A DNA stretch of 64,000 nucleotides from Terfezia claveryi (lineage: Eukaryota > Ascomycota > Pezizomycetes > Pezizales > Pezizaceae). Under the pieces are notes generated by a model that saw only the letters and a program-made list of their open reading frames with translations, was not told the origin of the DNA and ran no database searches. The position numbers were made by a program, and so were the translations under genes. The DNA lies in assembly GCA_015179025.1 (NCBI GenBank), contig WHUX01000061.1:62001-126000 (forward strand), in the 5' to 3' direction. Numbering within the stretch: position 1 is the stretch's first letter; each line of letters begins with the position of its first letter. Below are positions 45,372-57,660 of this stretch, in pieces.

Positions 45372-46315
45372 TTACACCTCCGCTTCCTCACCCATCTCCA
45401 TCTCCACATCCGCCATCTCATTCATTTCCCCTTCCTCCTCTCTCTCCCCCACCAACCACTCCACTCCCTTCACACAGTTCCCCACTGCACTCTGCACACT
45501 ATTATCCTCCGGTGGCGCTGTACACCCCACCACCGGCATACCGCCACCCTTCCCTGTCACAGATGCAGTGGGAACACCCCACCAAACAGGTAACAGCATT
45601 CTCCTCCTGTTTTCGCGGTCTAGCACGACTATGGCGTCGAGGGACTGTCGGCCACCGCCGAGAGGGTGCATGAGGCCAAGTTGGAGGGTGAGAGAACGGG
45701 TGTAGTCGTGGACTAAAATTCATTAGAGGTTGATGCTGTGACGGGGAGGACGATGTGGGGGGGGTATACTTATGGGTAATGATGAGCTATTCGGCGGTGG
45801 TGGGAATAAGGACACCCCAAATATGTGCGCGTCAAAATTCCCCAGTAAAGATGCCACCTGACTATCACCCCTCAACCAAATTAGCCCCCCTTTCCAATGT
45901 GGGTACGGATGCATTCATACCTCAAGCTCTTCAAATGCTCAATTGTATATCCCAAAAAGCACAGAACACTGAAATCCCCGCTCCCATTACCACCAACCGT
46001 GCCTTTCCCAGCTCTCTCTCCACTCAAAAACTCCCCAAACAACCCTCTCTCCATCTCCTCCTGCCCCGGCCACAACACTTCAATCTCCACTCTCCCACTC
46101 GCCTTCCCCAGCAACGGTATCGACGATGCCTTCTCCGTTACATATCTCGGCCGCTCTAGGAGATTCTTGAACCGCGGGCGTTTTTTTGGGTGGGTGTGGG
46201 CGCGACTGGGAGGGCGGGAGGTTTCGTCGTGGGAGCTTATGGCTTCGGGAGAGCGTTTTCGGCCGAGGGAGATGGGGGGAGGGTGGTCAGGGTGAAGAAG
46301 ATGGTGGTTGGACAT
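45372..46315 (-). CDS. Uncharacterised protein with internal introns
   Basis: Exon 1 (46315-45921) starts at a good ATG and codes a His/Pro/Arg-rich N-terminus with KKRPRF (possible nuclear signal), then RYVTEKASSIPLLGKASGRV and FLGYTIEHLKSLR. The last exon (45712-45372) reads HDYTRSLTLQLGLMHPLGGG, LDAIVVLDRENRRRMLLPVW and ends in an acidic Glu/Met-rich tail. Phase requires a middle exon. A candidate is 45857-45814, giving LRWHLYWGILTRTYLGFHDY across both joins, but its donor (GTCCTT) is weak. No family was recognised. The long coherent first and last exons make it a real gene; the middle is uncertain. Confidence 0.6.
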
Positions 46316-47389
46316 GGAGAAGGTTGTGGGTTGTGGGTTTGCGCTTCTGGACGGAGAGAAGTAGTGTTTTGGGCTGGGCCCCGGATAGCAGAGCCTACTG
46401 TGTTTCTGTCGTTTGCTCTTATTCCTGTTTAATCCTTCGTGATTAATGTAGCTGTGAGGGCCAGGATAATGCCATGAGCTGCGTATTTGAAGCCCTCCTC
46501 ATCGCGTGTGGCCGTCACAACGAACCATTTTGATGTGCGCAGTCCCGTGACTTGACATGTTCAACTGTACTCGGTGGGTATCTCAGAACGACCAACTGCA
46601 AATATATATATATACGAAGGGCTGATCGATAGAAACAAACAAGAATTCAAATATCAATCTGTAGATCTACTTCCCCATACCCGGACTAACGTAAATTCGG
46701 TGTGCTGTGGGGTACAGGGCTCTCCCAACGTTCAAGAAACAAGTTTTGAAGGTAACATGTATTGCTTTCCCAGACCAATATCACCTTCAGGGTTACCTCC
46801 AACTCGATGAAATTGGAATCTGTGTATATCTAGGGAGGGGCCTGTAATCACACGCCATATTTTTTTTTTCGAGAATTCATAATAGATGATAGAAAACGAG
46901 GTTGGTAAGTGGTCTCGGGGGAGTTTGGGTTCCATAGGTATATATACCATGTTGCCAGATGAGAGGCAATGATGTACTTGTTATACATGGTGAGAGCCCC
47001 CCTCATTGGGTTTGCTGCTGATTAACAGTGAGTGGATAGTAATTTGTGGCTGCGCATTTGTGCCACTTTTTTAGCCGCAATAGCATGAGTTCCAGTACAG
47101 AAAGAGACCCCCAATTTTTCCCATGGGCCCAGAAGAGAGGGTATGGCCAGTACAGCAAGAGGAATAGCAAAGCCTAGGAGGTCATGTCAGTTTCGAACTC
47201 AATATTTCATTTCCAAGTTCCAGGGGTAAACAGTAAAGATATCGATTGGCTCGGGGATATGATATAACTACACCCAAACGACACTTCACGTGATTGGTAC
47301 ATACCCAATGAGCTTCAGGACTTGGAGGCTGCCATTACACAATCAAGGACAGCAGTAGAGGCAGCAGCAGCGAGAATCATTTGGATTAG

Positions 47390-47890
47390 AGCAGGACCTT
47401 TGGAATCCGAGGAGTATTATCTCTTAAAAGAGGGACGGACCAATTGCAGTGCTGACAATCGACAATACCAACAGAATATACCTATGCTAATAGTGACCAT
47501 GCCTGCAACACCAGGTGTATAAAGAGGACAGATGAAGTCAAATACAGTCTTCTGGATTTCACTGAAAGCACAGTTAGAAATGCTGTGTATGCGAGGCAGC
47601 TTCTGGGCTACAAATACTGCTGTCAGGATACTTTGTCAATCAATCCAGCCGACAGTCAGGTTTTGCTCATCGTTTGCTTCGTCAGGAATCCAGCCCTTAC
47701 ATGATGGTCTCTATATAGACGGGGTTGACAAGCTCCATGTCAAGAACATTGCTGCGTTGGGTTTACCGGCAGCAAGGCCAGCCTATCTCTCAGCGTGCAC
47801 CACAGCTGGCAGTACTTCGTCAAAAGTTCATTGATGAAGCGACTCATGATGTGGTCCGATATATTGGGCACCATTCATTCATTCCCAAAT
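47390..47890 (+). pseudogene. Broken CHAT-domain (caspase-like) fragment
   Basis: Pieces in different frames fit the CHAT protease domain in order. First comes DGPIAVLTIDNTN (about 47427-47465; compare the GPIVVxNxS start of many fungal CHAT domains), ending at stops. Then follow STVRNAVYARQLLG and VDKLHVKNIAALGLPAARPA with YLSACTTAGSTSS (to about 47830), then a stop. One frame over, FIDEATHDVV continues the usual D-E-A-x-H string that follows the catalytic Cys motif SACxTA. The usual His motif (SHG) is not seen. At least two frameshifts and several stops make this a decayed remnant. Fungal CHAT domains are often at the end of TPR or NLR-like proteins. Confidence 0.55.
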
Positions 47891-48718
47891 TACATATGCT
47901 AACACTAGGGTAGTGTGTGCTTTTGCAATTGCCCTGGATTTTAAGTGAAGGAAAGTCGTTTCAAGGGTTTCTCTGCATGTTCTCTCTATTCTACGCCTGA
48001 ACTATTTCTCTATTTCTATTGTCTAATATTTATTTCTTATCTCATCTTTCGATAGTTCAAAGATTAGGACAATTGAGAGGGGAGATCGTTGGACTTTGGG
48101 ATACATACTGTACATACTGCCTCGCATTGCGTCGATGTTTGTTTTCAAGTACAGGCTCACCAACAGGATGACAGTTTGGCTCTCTTTGGCTTCTCTTCTC
48201 CGCGATCTCAGCTATTTTGTTGAAGGGTCTCTGATGTTGGAGCTTTCGAGGAGATATTTGATTGCAATTCGTTCACCAAGCGGGCGACTACCTTATCCGG
48301 TAATCGAAGCACCCGCTGTCACGCTAGCTTCTTTAGTACAAGATTGCGGTTGCTGTATGTAGTCTGGAAAACCATTGAATTTGCATCAACGGCTACAGTA
48401 ACAGCAACCAGCAGCAGTACGGTACTGGTACAGTACATGCGTATATGCCATGCAGCCAGCCGTGCAGAGGAGGAGGAGGAGGAGAAGGGGGATGGAGGAG
48501 GGGGAGAAGGGGGAGGACGTGGGACGTGGGAGGACAGGAGAGAGGAGGGGGGAGAGGGGGACGGACGTGTGTCTGTGTGTGCCCCAAAAATTGCTCAATT
48601 GCTATCGCATGGCGCAGGGTGAGATGAGTGTGAGGGGAAGACGAACTGCTGGGGTGCCAAGCGTATACTCCCAACATATACATACCCCTCCCCCCCTAAT
48701 CCACGACAATAGCCCCTC

Positions 48719-48846
48719 TAAAGAAGCAAGGAAGCGAGCAAGGTAAGCAGGCAGGCAGACAGGCAGGCAAGCAAGCACGCAAGCAAGCAGGAGCAAGGAA
48801 GGAAGCAAGGGAGCAAGGAAGGAAGCAAGGGAGCAAGGAAGGAAGC
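48719..48846 (+). repeat. Purine-rich AAGC/AAGG/CAGG repeat before ERG12
   Basis: Degenerate 4-base units (CAGG, AAGC, AAGG) fill about 125 bases up to the base before the ERG12 ATG, so they lie in its 5' UTR or core promoter. The last part repeats GGAAGGAAGCAAGGGAGCAA. Confidence 0.8.
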
Positions 48847-50381
48847 ATGGCCGCAACCCTGGCCCCTCGGGCTCCAGCCCAGCGCAAATTGACAACGTCG
48901 GAGATGCCATCGTTCATGGTGTCTGCCCCCGGGAAGGTCATTGTGTACGGAGAGCATGCGGTGGTATATGGCAAGGTACGTTGCGTCCTGTCCTGCTGCC
49001 GTTAAGAATAGCGTCCTTGGAGTCGCTGCCCCAAAGGCAAAACAAACAAACCAAAATGCTTCCCAAATGCCATCTACTAATAGTCTCTCGTCTCTAGGCT
49101 GCCATTGCAGCAGCAATCTCCCTCCGCTCCTACCTCCTCGTCACCCCCACACCGCCAGGCTCCCAAAACACCATCACCCTGCGCTTCACAGACATCGGCC
49201 TAGACCACAGCTGGCCCATCGACAACCTGCCCTGGGCGGCCTTCAACCATCCCGACAAGAGGAAATACTACTTTGACGAAGTTCGCCATCTTGACCCCGA
49301 TCTCGTCGACGCAATCAAACCCTTCACCTCATCCATCTCAAAAAAAGTCATTCAATCCGCCGCAGCATGCTTTCTATACCTCTACCTCAGCCTTGGCTCC
49401 CAGCATTCCCCCCCTTCAATCTACGCATTGAGATCAACCATCCCTATCGCCGCGGGGTTAGGCAGTAGTGCATCCATCTCTGTCTGTCTCTCGGCTGCAT
49501 TACAGCTCCAGCATGGAACCCTTACGACTCCGTTTCCCGGGATGTTACAGAGCGAGATTCTGCTACAGCAGAAGCGGATAAATAACTGGGCGTTTGTGGG
49601 GGAGATGTGCATCCATGGGAATCCGAGTGGAGTGGATAATACAGTCTCGGTACAGGGGAAAGCAGTGGTGTTTAAAAGGAGAGATTACTCGCTCCCGCCG
49701 ACAGTTACGAGTATTGAGTCTTTCCCGGAGCTACCGTTGATGTTAGTTAATACAAAGACGCCGAGGAGGACAGCGGAGCAGGTTGCGAATGTGAAGAAAC
49801 TGCTGGGAGATTATCCAGTTATTGTGGAGGGAATGTTACAGAGTATTGATTGTATTACGCAGGAGGCGTTGACAATCATAAACCCCACCTCCCCCGAGGA
49901 GGACGCTACACATTCTAGTCTTATCCGTTTGGGAGAGTTGATTAGGATCAACCACGGGCTTCTCGTTTCCCTGGGCGTCTCCCACCCGCGGCTCGAGCGA
50001 ATCAGGGAACTTGTCGACCACGCAGGGATAGGATGGACTAAGCTCACTGGTGCTGGGGGCGGGGGTTGCTCCATCACCTTATTGAAACCGGGGGTGAAGA
50101 AGGCGAGGATGGATGCGTTGGTGGAGAAGTTGAATGAGGAGGGCTTTGAGAAGTATGCTACTACGTTGGGGGGGGATGGGGTGGGAGTGCTTTGGCCGGC
50201 GGTGGTGAGGAGGAAGGAGGAGGATGGGGAGGGGGGAGTAAGGGTCTGGGATGAGGTCGTGACGCAGGAGTTGTTTTTGGAGGCAGAGGGTTTGAAGGGG
50301 GTAGAGAGGTTGGTGGGAGTGGGTAGAGTGGAATGGGAGGGGAATGGTTGGAGGTTTTGGAGGGGGGAGGCGGAGGGATAG
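48847..50381 (+). CDS. ERG12: Mevalonate kinase
   Basis: Exons 48847-48975 and 49098-50381 code 470 residues. It phosphorylates mevalonate in the isoprenoid/ergosterol pathway (GHMP kinase family, cytosolic). Motif 1 is APGKVIVYGEHAVVYGK, split from AAIAAAISLRSYLL by the intron. Motif 2 is the ATP-binding PIAAGLGSSASISVCLSAAL, followed by the substrate region GNPSGVDNTVS with the catalytic Asp. Motif 3 is KLTGAGGGGCSITLL. The protein is slightly longer than usual because of an N-terminal extension and a Glu/Val-rich tail. The start codon is the first ATG after a purine-rich tract. Confidence 0.95.
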
Positions 50382-51039
50382 AGGGTGGGTATGGGCTGGA
50401 AGGGGGATGGTTTGGATGGATGGTAAAACGTTACTGGTAGTGGAAAGTGAGGAATTTGATGGTAGATGGGCGGTGGAGGGCATGACTTGGGTGCCATGAG
50501 TGTGTGGGCATATCCATATATGCATCTTATCTTTAGTTGGCTGTTCCTCTTTCTTTGCTTTATTACTCGAAAGTAATAACTAGGCCGTCTAGGACATTGG
50601 CTTTATGGGATATAGGGTTGTTTTCTTGAAGTTAGATTAACAGATGGGATATACCAATGAGAAATAGATAAATGTATCACATATTAAGCAGCAAACATTA
50701 CCCGTCTCATAGCTCTGTAACAGTATACTCGAACCCAGAACAGCTCTGAATCGTGGGGGAAAAAAGTCAGCTCTACTAGATAGAGTACCGCGGGAATTGG
50801 GTGGTCATCGGTGGGGGGGAATAAAGTCAGACCCAAGATCTGCATATAATCACGTGTTTATGCATTAACGGGTTTGGGATATGCAGAATTTTACTTGGGA
50901 CTTTTCCATCTGTGTACTGTACGTACCACGAAGCTTCAGCATCTTTCAAAACCCTCGACGCTTCAACCCCGTCGGCTCAAACTCACGTCGCGCTCCTCGA
51001 CCTCCAATCCCATCCCCATCAGTCCTCTCCCTCAACTCT
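50382..51039. other. Intergenic region, ERG12 to PRP28
   Basis: A weak tRNA-like stretch lies at about 50715-50795 on the minus strand (see findings). No exon was found. The PRP28 frame is open upstream to about 50881, but the ATG at 51040 is preferred. Confidence 0.5.
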
Positions 51040-53614
51040 ATGCTAAACGACCCAGCACCTCTGCCCCCTCCGCCACCTCCACCACCACCACCACCACCAC
51101 CGCCACCATCCGATCTCCCTCCTCCACCACCAGAGCTCCCCCCTCCTCCGCCGTCGGAAGATGTGCCTCCCCCGCCCCCTCCATCGGGAGATGTACCCCC
51201 TCCACCACCACGGGAGGTGAAGAAAGAAAAGGATAAGAATGTCTCACCTACAGGTACAGGTGCGAAGAAGGTTAATGGAAGGGGGCCGTTGAGTATTGAG
51301 GAGATATTGAAGAAGAAGAAGGATGCGGATGAGGCTGCGAAGAAGGTAATTCATCCCCCCTCCTCCCCTTGTGCGTGCTCACATGAAGATTACTTTCTTT
51401 GAGGGGTGGTACGTGGACACACAGTGGGGTTAGAGAGTCTAACGGTGTGATTGTCACGCACAGCCGAAATTTCTAACGAAAGCCCAACGAGAAGCCATTG
51501 CAATCGAAAAACGGCAAAAAGAGGTCGAGGAGAAGAGACGTCTGGAACGACAAGCCCGTGCCGGGGGGGGGATAGTCGATGGGAATGGCACGAATGGCTA
51601 TAACAGCAACAACAACAACAACAACGATAATCACAATTACAGATCCCACGCACCACCCACCGGCCCAAAAGCGTTTAGAGAACCCCCCACCGGCCCCGCT
51701 GCTATGCGCGGCGCTCCCCGTGGGCCAAAAGCCGATGGAAGCAACATGCACCCACCACCACCACCTCCACCCCCCAGCGGGCCCCGTGGAAGCGCTCCCC
51801 AGCCCACAAACACCACATCCGCCTCCACCACGGCCGGGAAACGCAGTACCCTCTCCACCACCTCCACAAACCCCGAAGAAGCCGAAGCTGCGCTCATCCG
51901 CCGGCGCTACATGGGGGTCGATCCAGACGGGCATACTTCAGCAAAAAAGAAACGCCGCAAGACTGCCGAGCGGAAATTCACCTTCGAGTGGGGGGCCGAA
52001 GAAGACACTTCCCCCGACTACAATCCCCTCTACTCTAACCGCGCCGAGGCGCACTTCTTTGGCCGGGGTAAACTCGGCGGGTTCGCAGAATCAGAGCGGA
52101 CTACGAAGGAATATGCCGCGGTCCTCGAGTCCCGGGGAGAGGAAGAACGCCGCCGGGCTAGAGAGCTTATGGATATGGAGAGGAAACGGAGGGAGGGTGC
52201 GAATTGGAGTGAGAAACATTGGAGCGAGAAGCCGCTGGAGATGATGAAAGAGCGGGACTGGCGGATATTCAAGGAGGATTTCAATATCTCCACCAAAGGG
52301 GGAGGTATTCCCAACCCTATGCGCAGCTGGGAAGAGAGTGGCTTGCCGAAGAGGCTGTTGGAGGTGATCAAACAGGTTGGCTATAAGGAGCCTTCGCCGA
52401 TTCAGAGAGCAGCTATTCCTATTGGCCTGCAGGCTAGAGATGTTATCGGTGTAGCCGTTACGGGTTCAGGGAAAACTGCGTCTTTTTTGTTGCCGTTGCT
52501 GGTGTATATCTCTGAGCTCCCCCCGCTCAGCGAGTTTACGAAAAACGACGGACCTTACGCAATCATCCTCGCCCCGACACGTGAGCTGGCACAACAAATC
52601 GAAGTCGAAGCTAAGAAATTCGCGACGCCCTTGGGATTCACCTGTGTCTCTATAGTCGGAGGCCACACCATCGAAGAACAAGCGTACAATCTCCGTGACG
52701 GAGCCGAAATCATCATCGCCACCCCAGGTCGTCTAGTCGATTGTCTCGAGCGTCGTCTCCTCGTGTTATCCCAATGCTGCTACGTAATCATGGACGAAGC
52801 AGACCGCATGGTCGACATGGGCTTCGAGGAATCCGTCAACCGCATCCTCGAGGCCCTCCCGGTCGCGAACCAGAAACCCGATTCCGACGATGCAGAGAAC
52901 CCGGTGCTGATGAGTAAGCATCTAGGTGGGAAGGAGAGGTATAGGCAGACGATGATGTATACAGCAACTATGCCACCCGCGATTGAGAGGATTGCTCGGA
53001 AGTATTTACGTAGACCGGCGATTGTGACGATTGGGAATGTGGGTGAGGCGGTGGATACGGTGGAGCAGAGGGTGGAGTTTGTCCAGGGTGAGGATAGGAG
53101 GAAGGCTAGACTGAAGGAGATTTTGAAGACGGGAGAGTTTAGGCCGCCGGTGATTGTCTTTGTGAATATTAAGAGGAATTGTGATGCCGTTGCGAGGGAA
53201 TTGAAGTCTGCGGGGTTTAGTGCCGTCACGCTGCATGGAAGTAAGTCCCAGGATCAACGTGAGGCGGCCCTAGCGGGGCTGAGGAGTGGGCAGGCGGATA
53301 TTCTTGTCGCGACGGACCTGGCAGGGAGAGGTATTGATGTACCAGATGTTAGTCTGGTTATTAACTTTAATATGGCAACCAGTATCGAGCAGTACACGCA
53401 TAGGATTGGACGTACAGGGAGAGGTGGGAAGGAGGGTGTGGCGATTACATTTTTGGGTAATGAGGATGCAGATGTGCTGTATGAGTTGAGGAATATGATT
53501 GGAAAGAGTGAGAAAAGTCGGGTGCCGGAGGAGTTGAGGAAGCATCCAGATGCGCAGAGTAGGGGAGTTAAAGGGAGAGGGGGGAAGAAGGAGGATGGGG
53601 GGGTGGGGGGATAA
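51040..53614 (+). CDS. PRP28: DEAD-box RNA helicase Prp28
   Basis: Exons 51040-51345 and 51464-53614 code 818 residues. The first part is a long polyproline region, then GRGPLSIEEILKKKK and the conserved PKFLTKAQREAIAIEKRQ. The pre-helicase segment has RRRYMGVDP, FEWGAEEDTSPDYNPLY and HWSEKPLEMMKERDWRIFKE. The helicase core contains the Q motif (PSPIQRAAIPIGL), motif I (VTGSGKT), Ia (APTRELAQQ), Ib (TPGRL), II (DEAD), III in the Prp28 form TATMP, and motif VI (HRIGRTGRGG). Prp28 helps swap U1 for U6 at the 5' splice site, in the U5 snRNP. The upstream frame from 50881 lacks conservation. The C-terminus is Gly/Lys-rich. Confidence 0.94.
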
Positions 53615-54289
53615 GGGAGGAGGGGGAGGAGGTGGTGGTGGTGGGGGAGGGAAGGATGGGGATGTGGGGATGGGGGGATGGGGGGAGATGGTGAAGAAGG
53701 AGGGGGGGGAGTGGAATGTGGAATGTTGGGTGTATACTATCATCCTATTATAATCCATTATTGTAGATGTGAAAGCTGCTCAGGATAGAATCATGTCAAT
53801 TATATAAAGACTCCCGAACCATCTGTCAGTGCTCGGTGTTAAACAGGGTTTTTAACATACTTTAGATTACCCTGATTTTCAATCAACTACGCCCCCAGTC
53901 ACTGGTATGGTGCTACCCTGAACTAATATACATATGCCACATGAAATCCATGCCCTTATTGTCACACTTCACTCATACTACCTTAAAAACAAGTACTAGT
54001 AATCGCTAATATTTATTCTAGCTATTTTTTCCCTTGTCACACCATCGATAATCCCGCAAGGACAAGTAGAGAATCCGAAAAGAACAACTTTCTAATCTAG
54101 ACAAACGTAGTACACACAAATCCCACGGCACTAGGGTACAGATCCCCCTCCCTAAAGAGCCTTCAGCGCGTAGAACTTCTCCCCAAATACACATACACAC
54201 ACAATTCACAGGTTAGGAGAGGAAGAAGAATACAGCGAAGATAAACAATAAGGCGAAGATAACTCGGATTCGGGCAACAGAGAAGAAGA
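53615..54289. other. Convergent intergenic region
   Basis: Extremely G-rich DNA (many GGGG runs) occupies 53615-53715 directly after PRP28. The rest is AT-rich with no gene. Confidence 0.55.
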
Positions 54290-57200
54290 CTATTCCACCT
54301 TCGGCCTCCCACCGCTAGTGGACACAGTCGTCTTCTTGTCATAAACCTTCCTCTCCACCGCCTTGAGAGCTTCATCTATGAATCTGTCCATAAAGCACAC
54401 CATTAGCCGCTCATCCCAACTCATTTCTCTGCTTAGTTGAGTAACTCACATAACCGGTGCACTAATGGCCACAACCGCCGCCCACTCGGCCGAATCCAAC
54501 GGCCTAATCCCAAATAACGACTGTAAAACTGGTGTATACAATAACACCATATGCAGCACCATACTCAAACAAATCGCCGCCACCAACTTTCCATTCTTCC
54601 ACAGTGGCAGCGTCAACAAACTCTCACTACTACTTAACGCATTCATCGCATTAAACATCTCAATTACAACCAAAATGCTCAAACTCATGGTACTCGCGCT
54701 CTTGCTCATATCATTCGCAAACATCTCGCACCCCAATTCTGGGAACTTTGATGTGCAAGAGTGGAAGTGTGTGAGCTGGTAAAACGAGAGTTGGGGTCCG
54801 GCAGAGTTGAACATGAACCACCATGCGTAGCCAAAGACGGTTCCGACGCCGACGTAGGTTCCAATGACGAGATACCTGAAGAAAAGCCATCCGCCAACGA
54901 GAGCTTCATCGCGGCCGCGTGGAGGGCGCCTCATGATGTCGTGGTCTGGAGGATTGAATGAAAGTGCGGTGGCAGGTAGACCACTATTACCATATTAGCT
55001 TATAACATTCATTGTAACCAGCTGTACGAAAAAACTTACTCGGTAACCAAGTTAACCCACAGTAACTGCACCGGGATCAACGCCTCCGGCATTCCAAGTG
55101 CAGCCGTCAAGAAAATCGATACAACCTCTCCAATATTCGACGAAATCAAATACCTGATAAACTGCTGGGTGTTGTTATAAATCGACCTGCCCTCCTCGAC
55201 AGCAAGTACAATCGTCGCAAAGTTATCATCTGCAAGAACCATGTCCGCGGCCAACTTGGCGACATCAGTTCCACTGCCCATTGCGACACCAATATCGGAC
55301 TTCTTCAATGCTGGGGCATCATTGACACCATCACCAGTCATAGCCACAACCTCCCCGGCGGATTGCAATAAATCAACAAGCTTCGACTTGTGCGTAGGCT
55401 CAGTCCTCGAGAACAAGCTCGCCCGCTTCGCCACCTCAAGTTGCTCAGATTCAGTGAGGGAATCGAATTCACGGCCAGTATAGGACTTCCCAGTAACATC
55501 TTCGTCATGGGTGAATATTCCGATTTGCCGACAAATACTTTCCGCGGTTTGCTTGTTGTCACCAGTTATAACGACAACCCTGATTCCAGCCTCGCGGCAC
55601 TTTCTGATAGACTCCCTAACCTCTAAGCGAGGGGGGTCCAACATCGCAACAAGTCCAACGAGGGTCATATTCTGTTCCAATTGAGCATATTGTTGCGTGC
55701 TAGTTGCATGCCCAATCAGTGGGTGGCCAGCCATATTGTCCACAGTAGCGAAAGCCATAACCCGAAGTCCCTTATTTCCCAACTCGGTGACCTTTCGATT
55801 CAAGGTGTTGATAAGCTCGTCGTTCAATGGAACCTTGACTCCATTCTGGCCAATCAATGCATGAGTGCATCTCTCAATGACACTCTCTGGAGCACCCTTG
55901 ACCAAAAGCTGAGGCCTATCATATGTACCAACAAGCACGGACATGCTCTTCCTGTCACGGGAGAACTCATAAGTAGCGAGGCGAGGGAGCGCAGCTTCAT
56001 AATACTTGTTTGCCGCATCGAGCCTGTCCTCAGGGGCCAATTTTGCATTAGCCAAGTTGACGTTGGCATCAGGAGTTCCAAATTTCTCGACCATAACTCT
56101 CATTGCAGCCTCAGTCGGCTCGCCAACGTTGGAATAAGTCTGTGTTTTCGAGTCATAGGCAATCTCCGAATCATTACAAATGGAAGCAATCTCCGCAAGG
56201 CACCTAAAGGTGTTCGACTTGGCTGCGACGTGCTGCAAGACAGCTCCAGACGAGGTCTTGATAGCGCCAATTGGTGCAAAATTTGTTCCTTCAATATCGA
56301 GCTCATCCAAATCCCGGCCAGTTTCAGAGATGATGACAGCCTTGTTGATACACATCTGATTGGTTGTCAAGGTACCAGTCTTGTCGGAGCAGATGACGCT
56401 GCAGCTACCAAGTGTCTCAACTGAGGGTAAGCTTCGAACAACGGCATTCTTTGCAGCCATCTTCCTAGTTCCGAGTGCAAGACAAGTAGTAATGACGACA
56501 GCGAGACCTTCCGGAATAGCCGCGACACCTAATGAAACCGCAATCTAAAGCATCCATGTGTTAGCCGATTTCCCCAAATTTGAAACAAGGCTCAGATGTC
56601 CCGTACTTTGAGGTAGTAAATAGCACCCTTGGCCCAACCGCCATGCGAGGGGTCGTTAAAGTGCTTAAAGTTCATTACCCAGACCGCAATGCAAATAGCC
56701 ATGATAACCTTTGCCAACTTATCACCAAAGTCATTCAACTTCTGTTTCAATGGTGTCGGCTCCGAAATCTGACTTGTGATACTCTGGTGAATATCTCCAA
56801 TTGCGGTCAAACTTCCCGTAAGTGTCACAACCGCCCTTGCATGTCCAACCGTCACAGTCGTTCCCGAAAAGAGCATATTAATCTGATCCTGTTTGACAGC
56901 CTTTTCATCCTTGATGGCCCTAACATCCTTTCCCACACTTTCACTTTCGCCGGTAAGGATGGCCTGGTCGACACGGAAGGAGTTACTGTTGATCGAAATG
57001 AGTCGACAATCTGCGGGGATGCGGTCTCCCACGGCAATGTCTACGATGTCACCAGGAACAAGATCCTCGGCTTTGATTCGGGTGATGTGGCCATTGCGGA
57101 CGACTTTGGCTTCGTTGGCAGAGTATTCCTGAAGTGCTGCAATAGCCTTCTCGGCGCTGGATTCTTGGGAGACACCGACGACGGCATTGAGGATGAGGAT

Positions 57201-57660
57201 AGTGAGAATCTGTAGCAGACGAGTTAGCTAGATGTATAACCCAATTTGGATGTGGGAGAGGTTGGACATACAACAGCGGGATCCACAAAAGCAGTGATAT
57301 CGTTTCCCTCTTCAAACAGTGCCAATCCAAAGGAAACCGCCGCAGAGACTAGCAAGATTATAACCAACTGGTCCTTGAACTGCTCGAGTATGAGCTCCCA
57401 CAGTGGTGTTGGGGGCTCTTCCGGTAGAGCTATTGCAAATTGCCATCAGCCATCACTCTCCAAGAAACTCACATTACCCTGTAGAAGCAGGTACAGGTAT
57501 ATTCCTAGAGAGGCATGTAAACCAAATCAGGGAGCTCACCATTCTTTCCATACTTCTCCTTCGCCTCAATGACTTGGGCGTCTGTCAAGCCATGCTTCTC
57601 AGACACCCCACCAAAGTACTGTAAGACCTCCTCAGCGGAGGCAGTATATGCGCCTTCCAT
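54290..57660 (-). CDS. SERCA-type Ca2+-transporting P-type ATPase
   Basis: Minus-strand exons are 57660-57540, 57429-57272, 57209-56607, 56544-55040, 54983-54450 and 54383-54290, in phase, giving 1004 residues, the SERCA length. Features in order: N-terminal [20 protein letters not shown]1-2 region ([15 protein letters not shown]); the actuator TGES; TM4 AAIPEGL with the Ca-binding Glu (about 306); phosphorylation motif [14 protein letters not shown] (Asp about 348); KGAPESV in the nucleotide domain; [18 protein letters not shown]; and TM5-6 SSNIGEV and [17 protein letters not shown] with Ca ligands. It pumps Ca2+ into the ER or Golgi (Neurospora nca-1, Aspergillus srcA type), not the PMR1 or vacuolar PMC1 type. 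It lacks a KDEL-like signal. A CGTTGTTT tandem array lies in the 5' UTR. Confidence 0.96.

Larger units (their letters stand above)
46316..48846. other. Long intergenic region with a CHAT-domain relic
   Basis: Apart from the pseudogene at about 47390-47890 and the purine-rich tract before ERG12, no coding exon is supported. A TA run lies at about 46602-46613. Confidence 0.5.
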
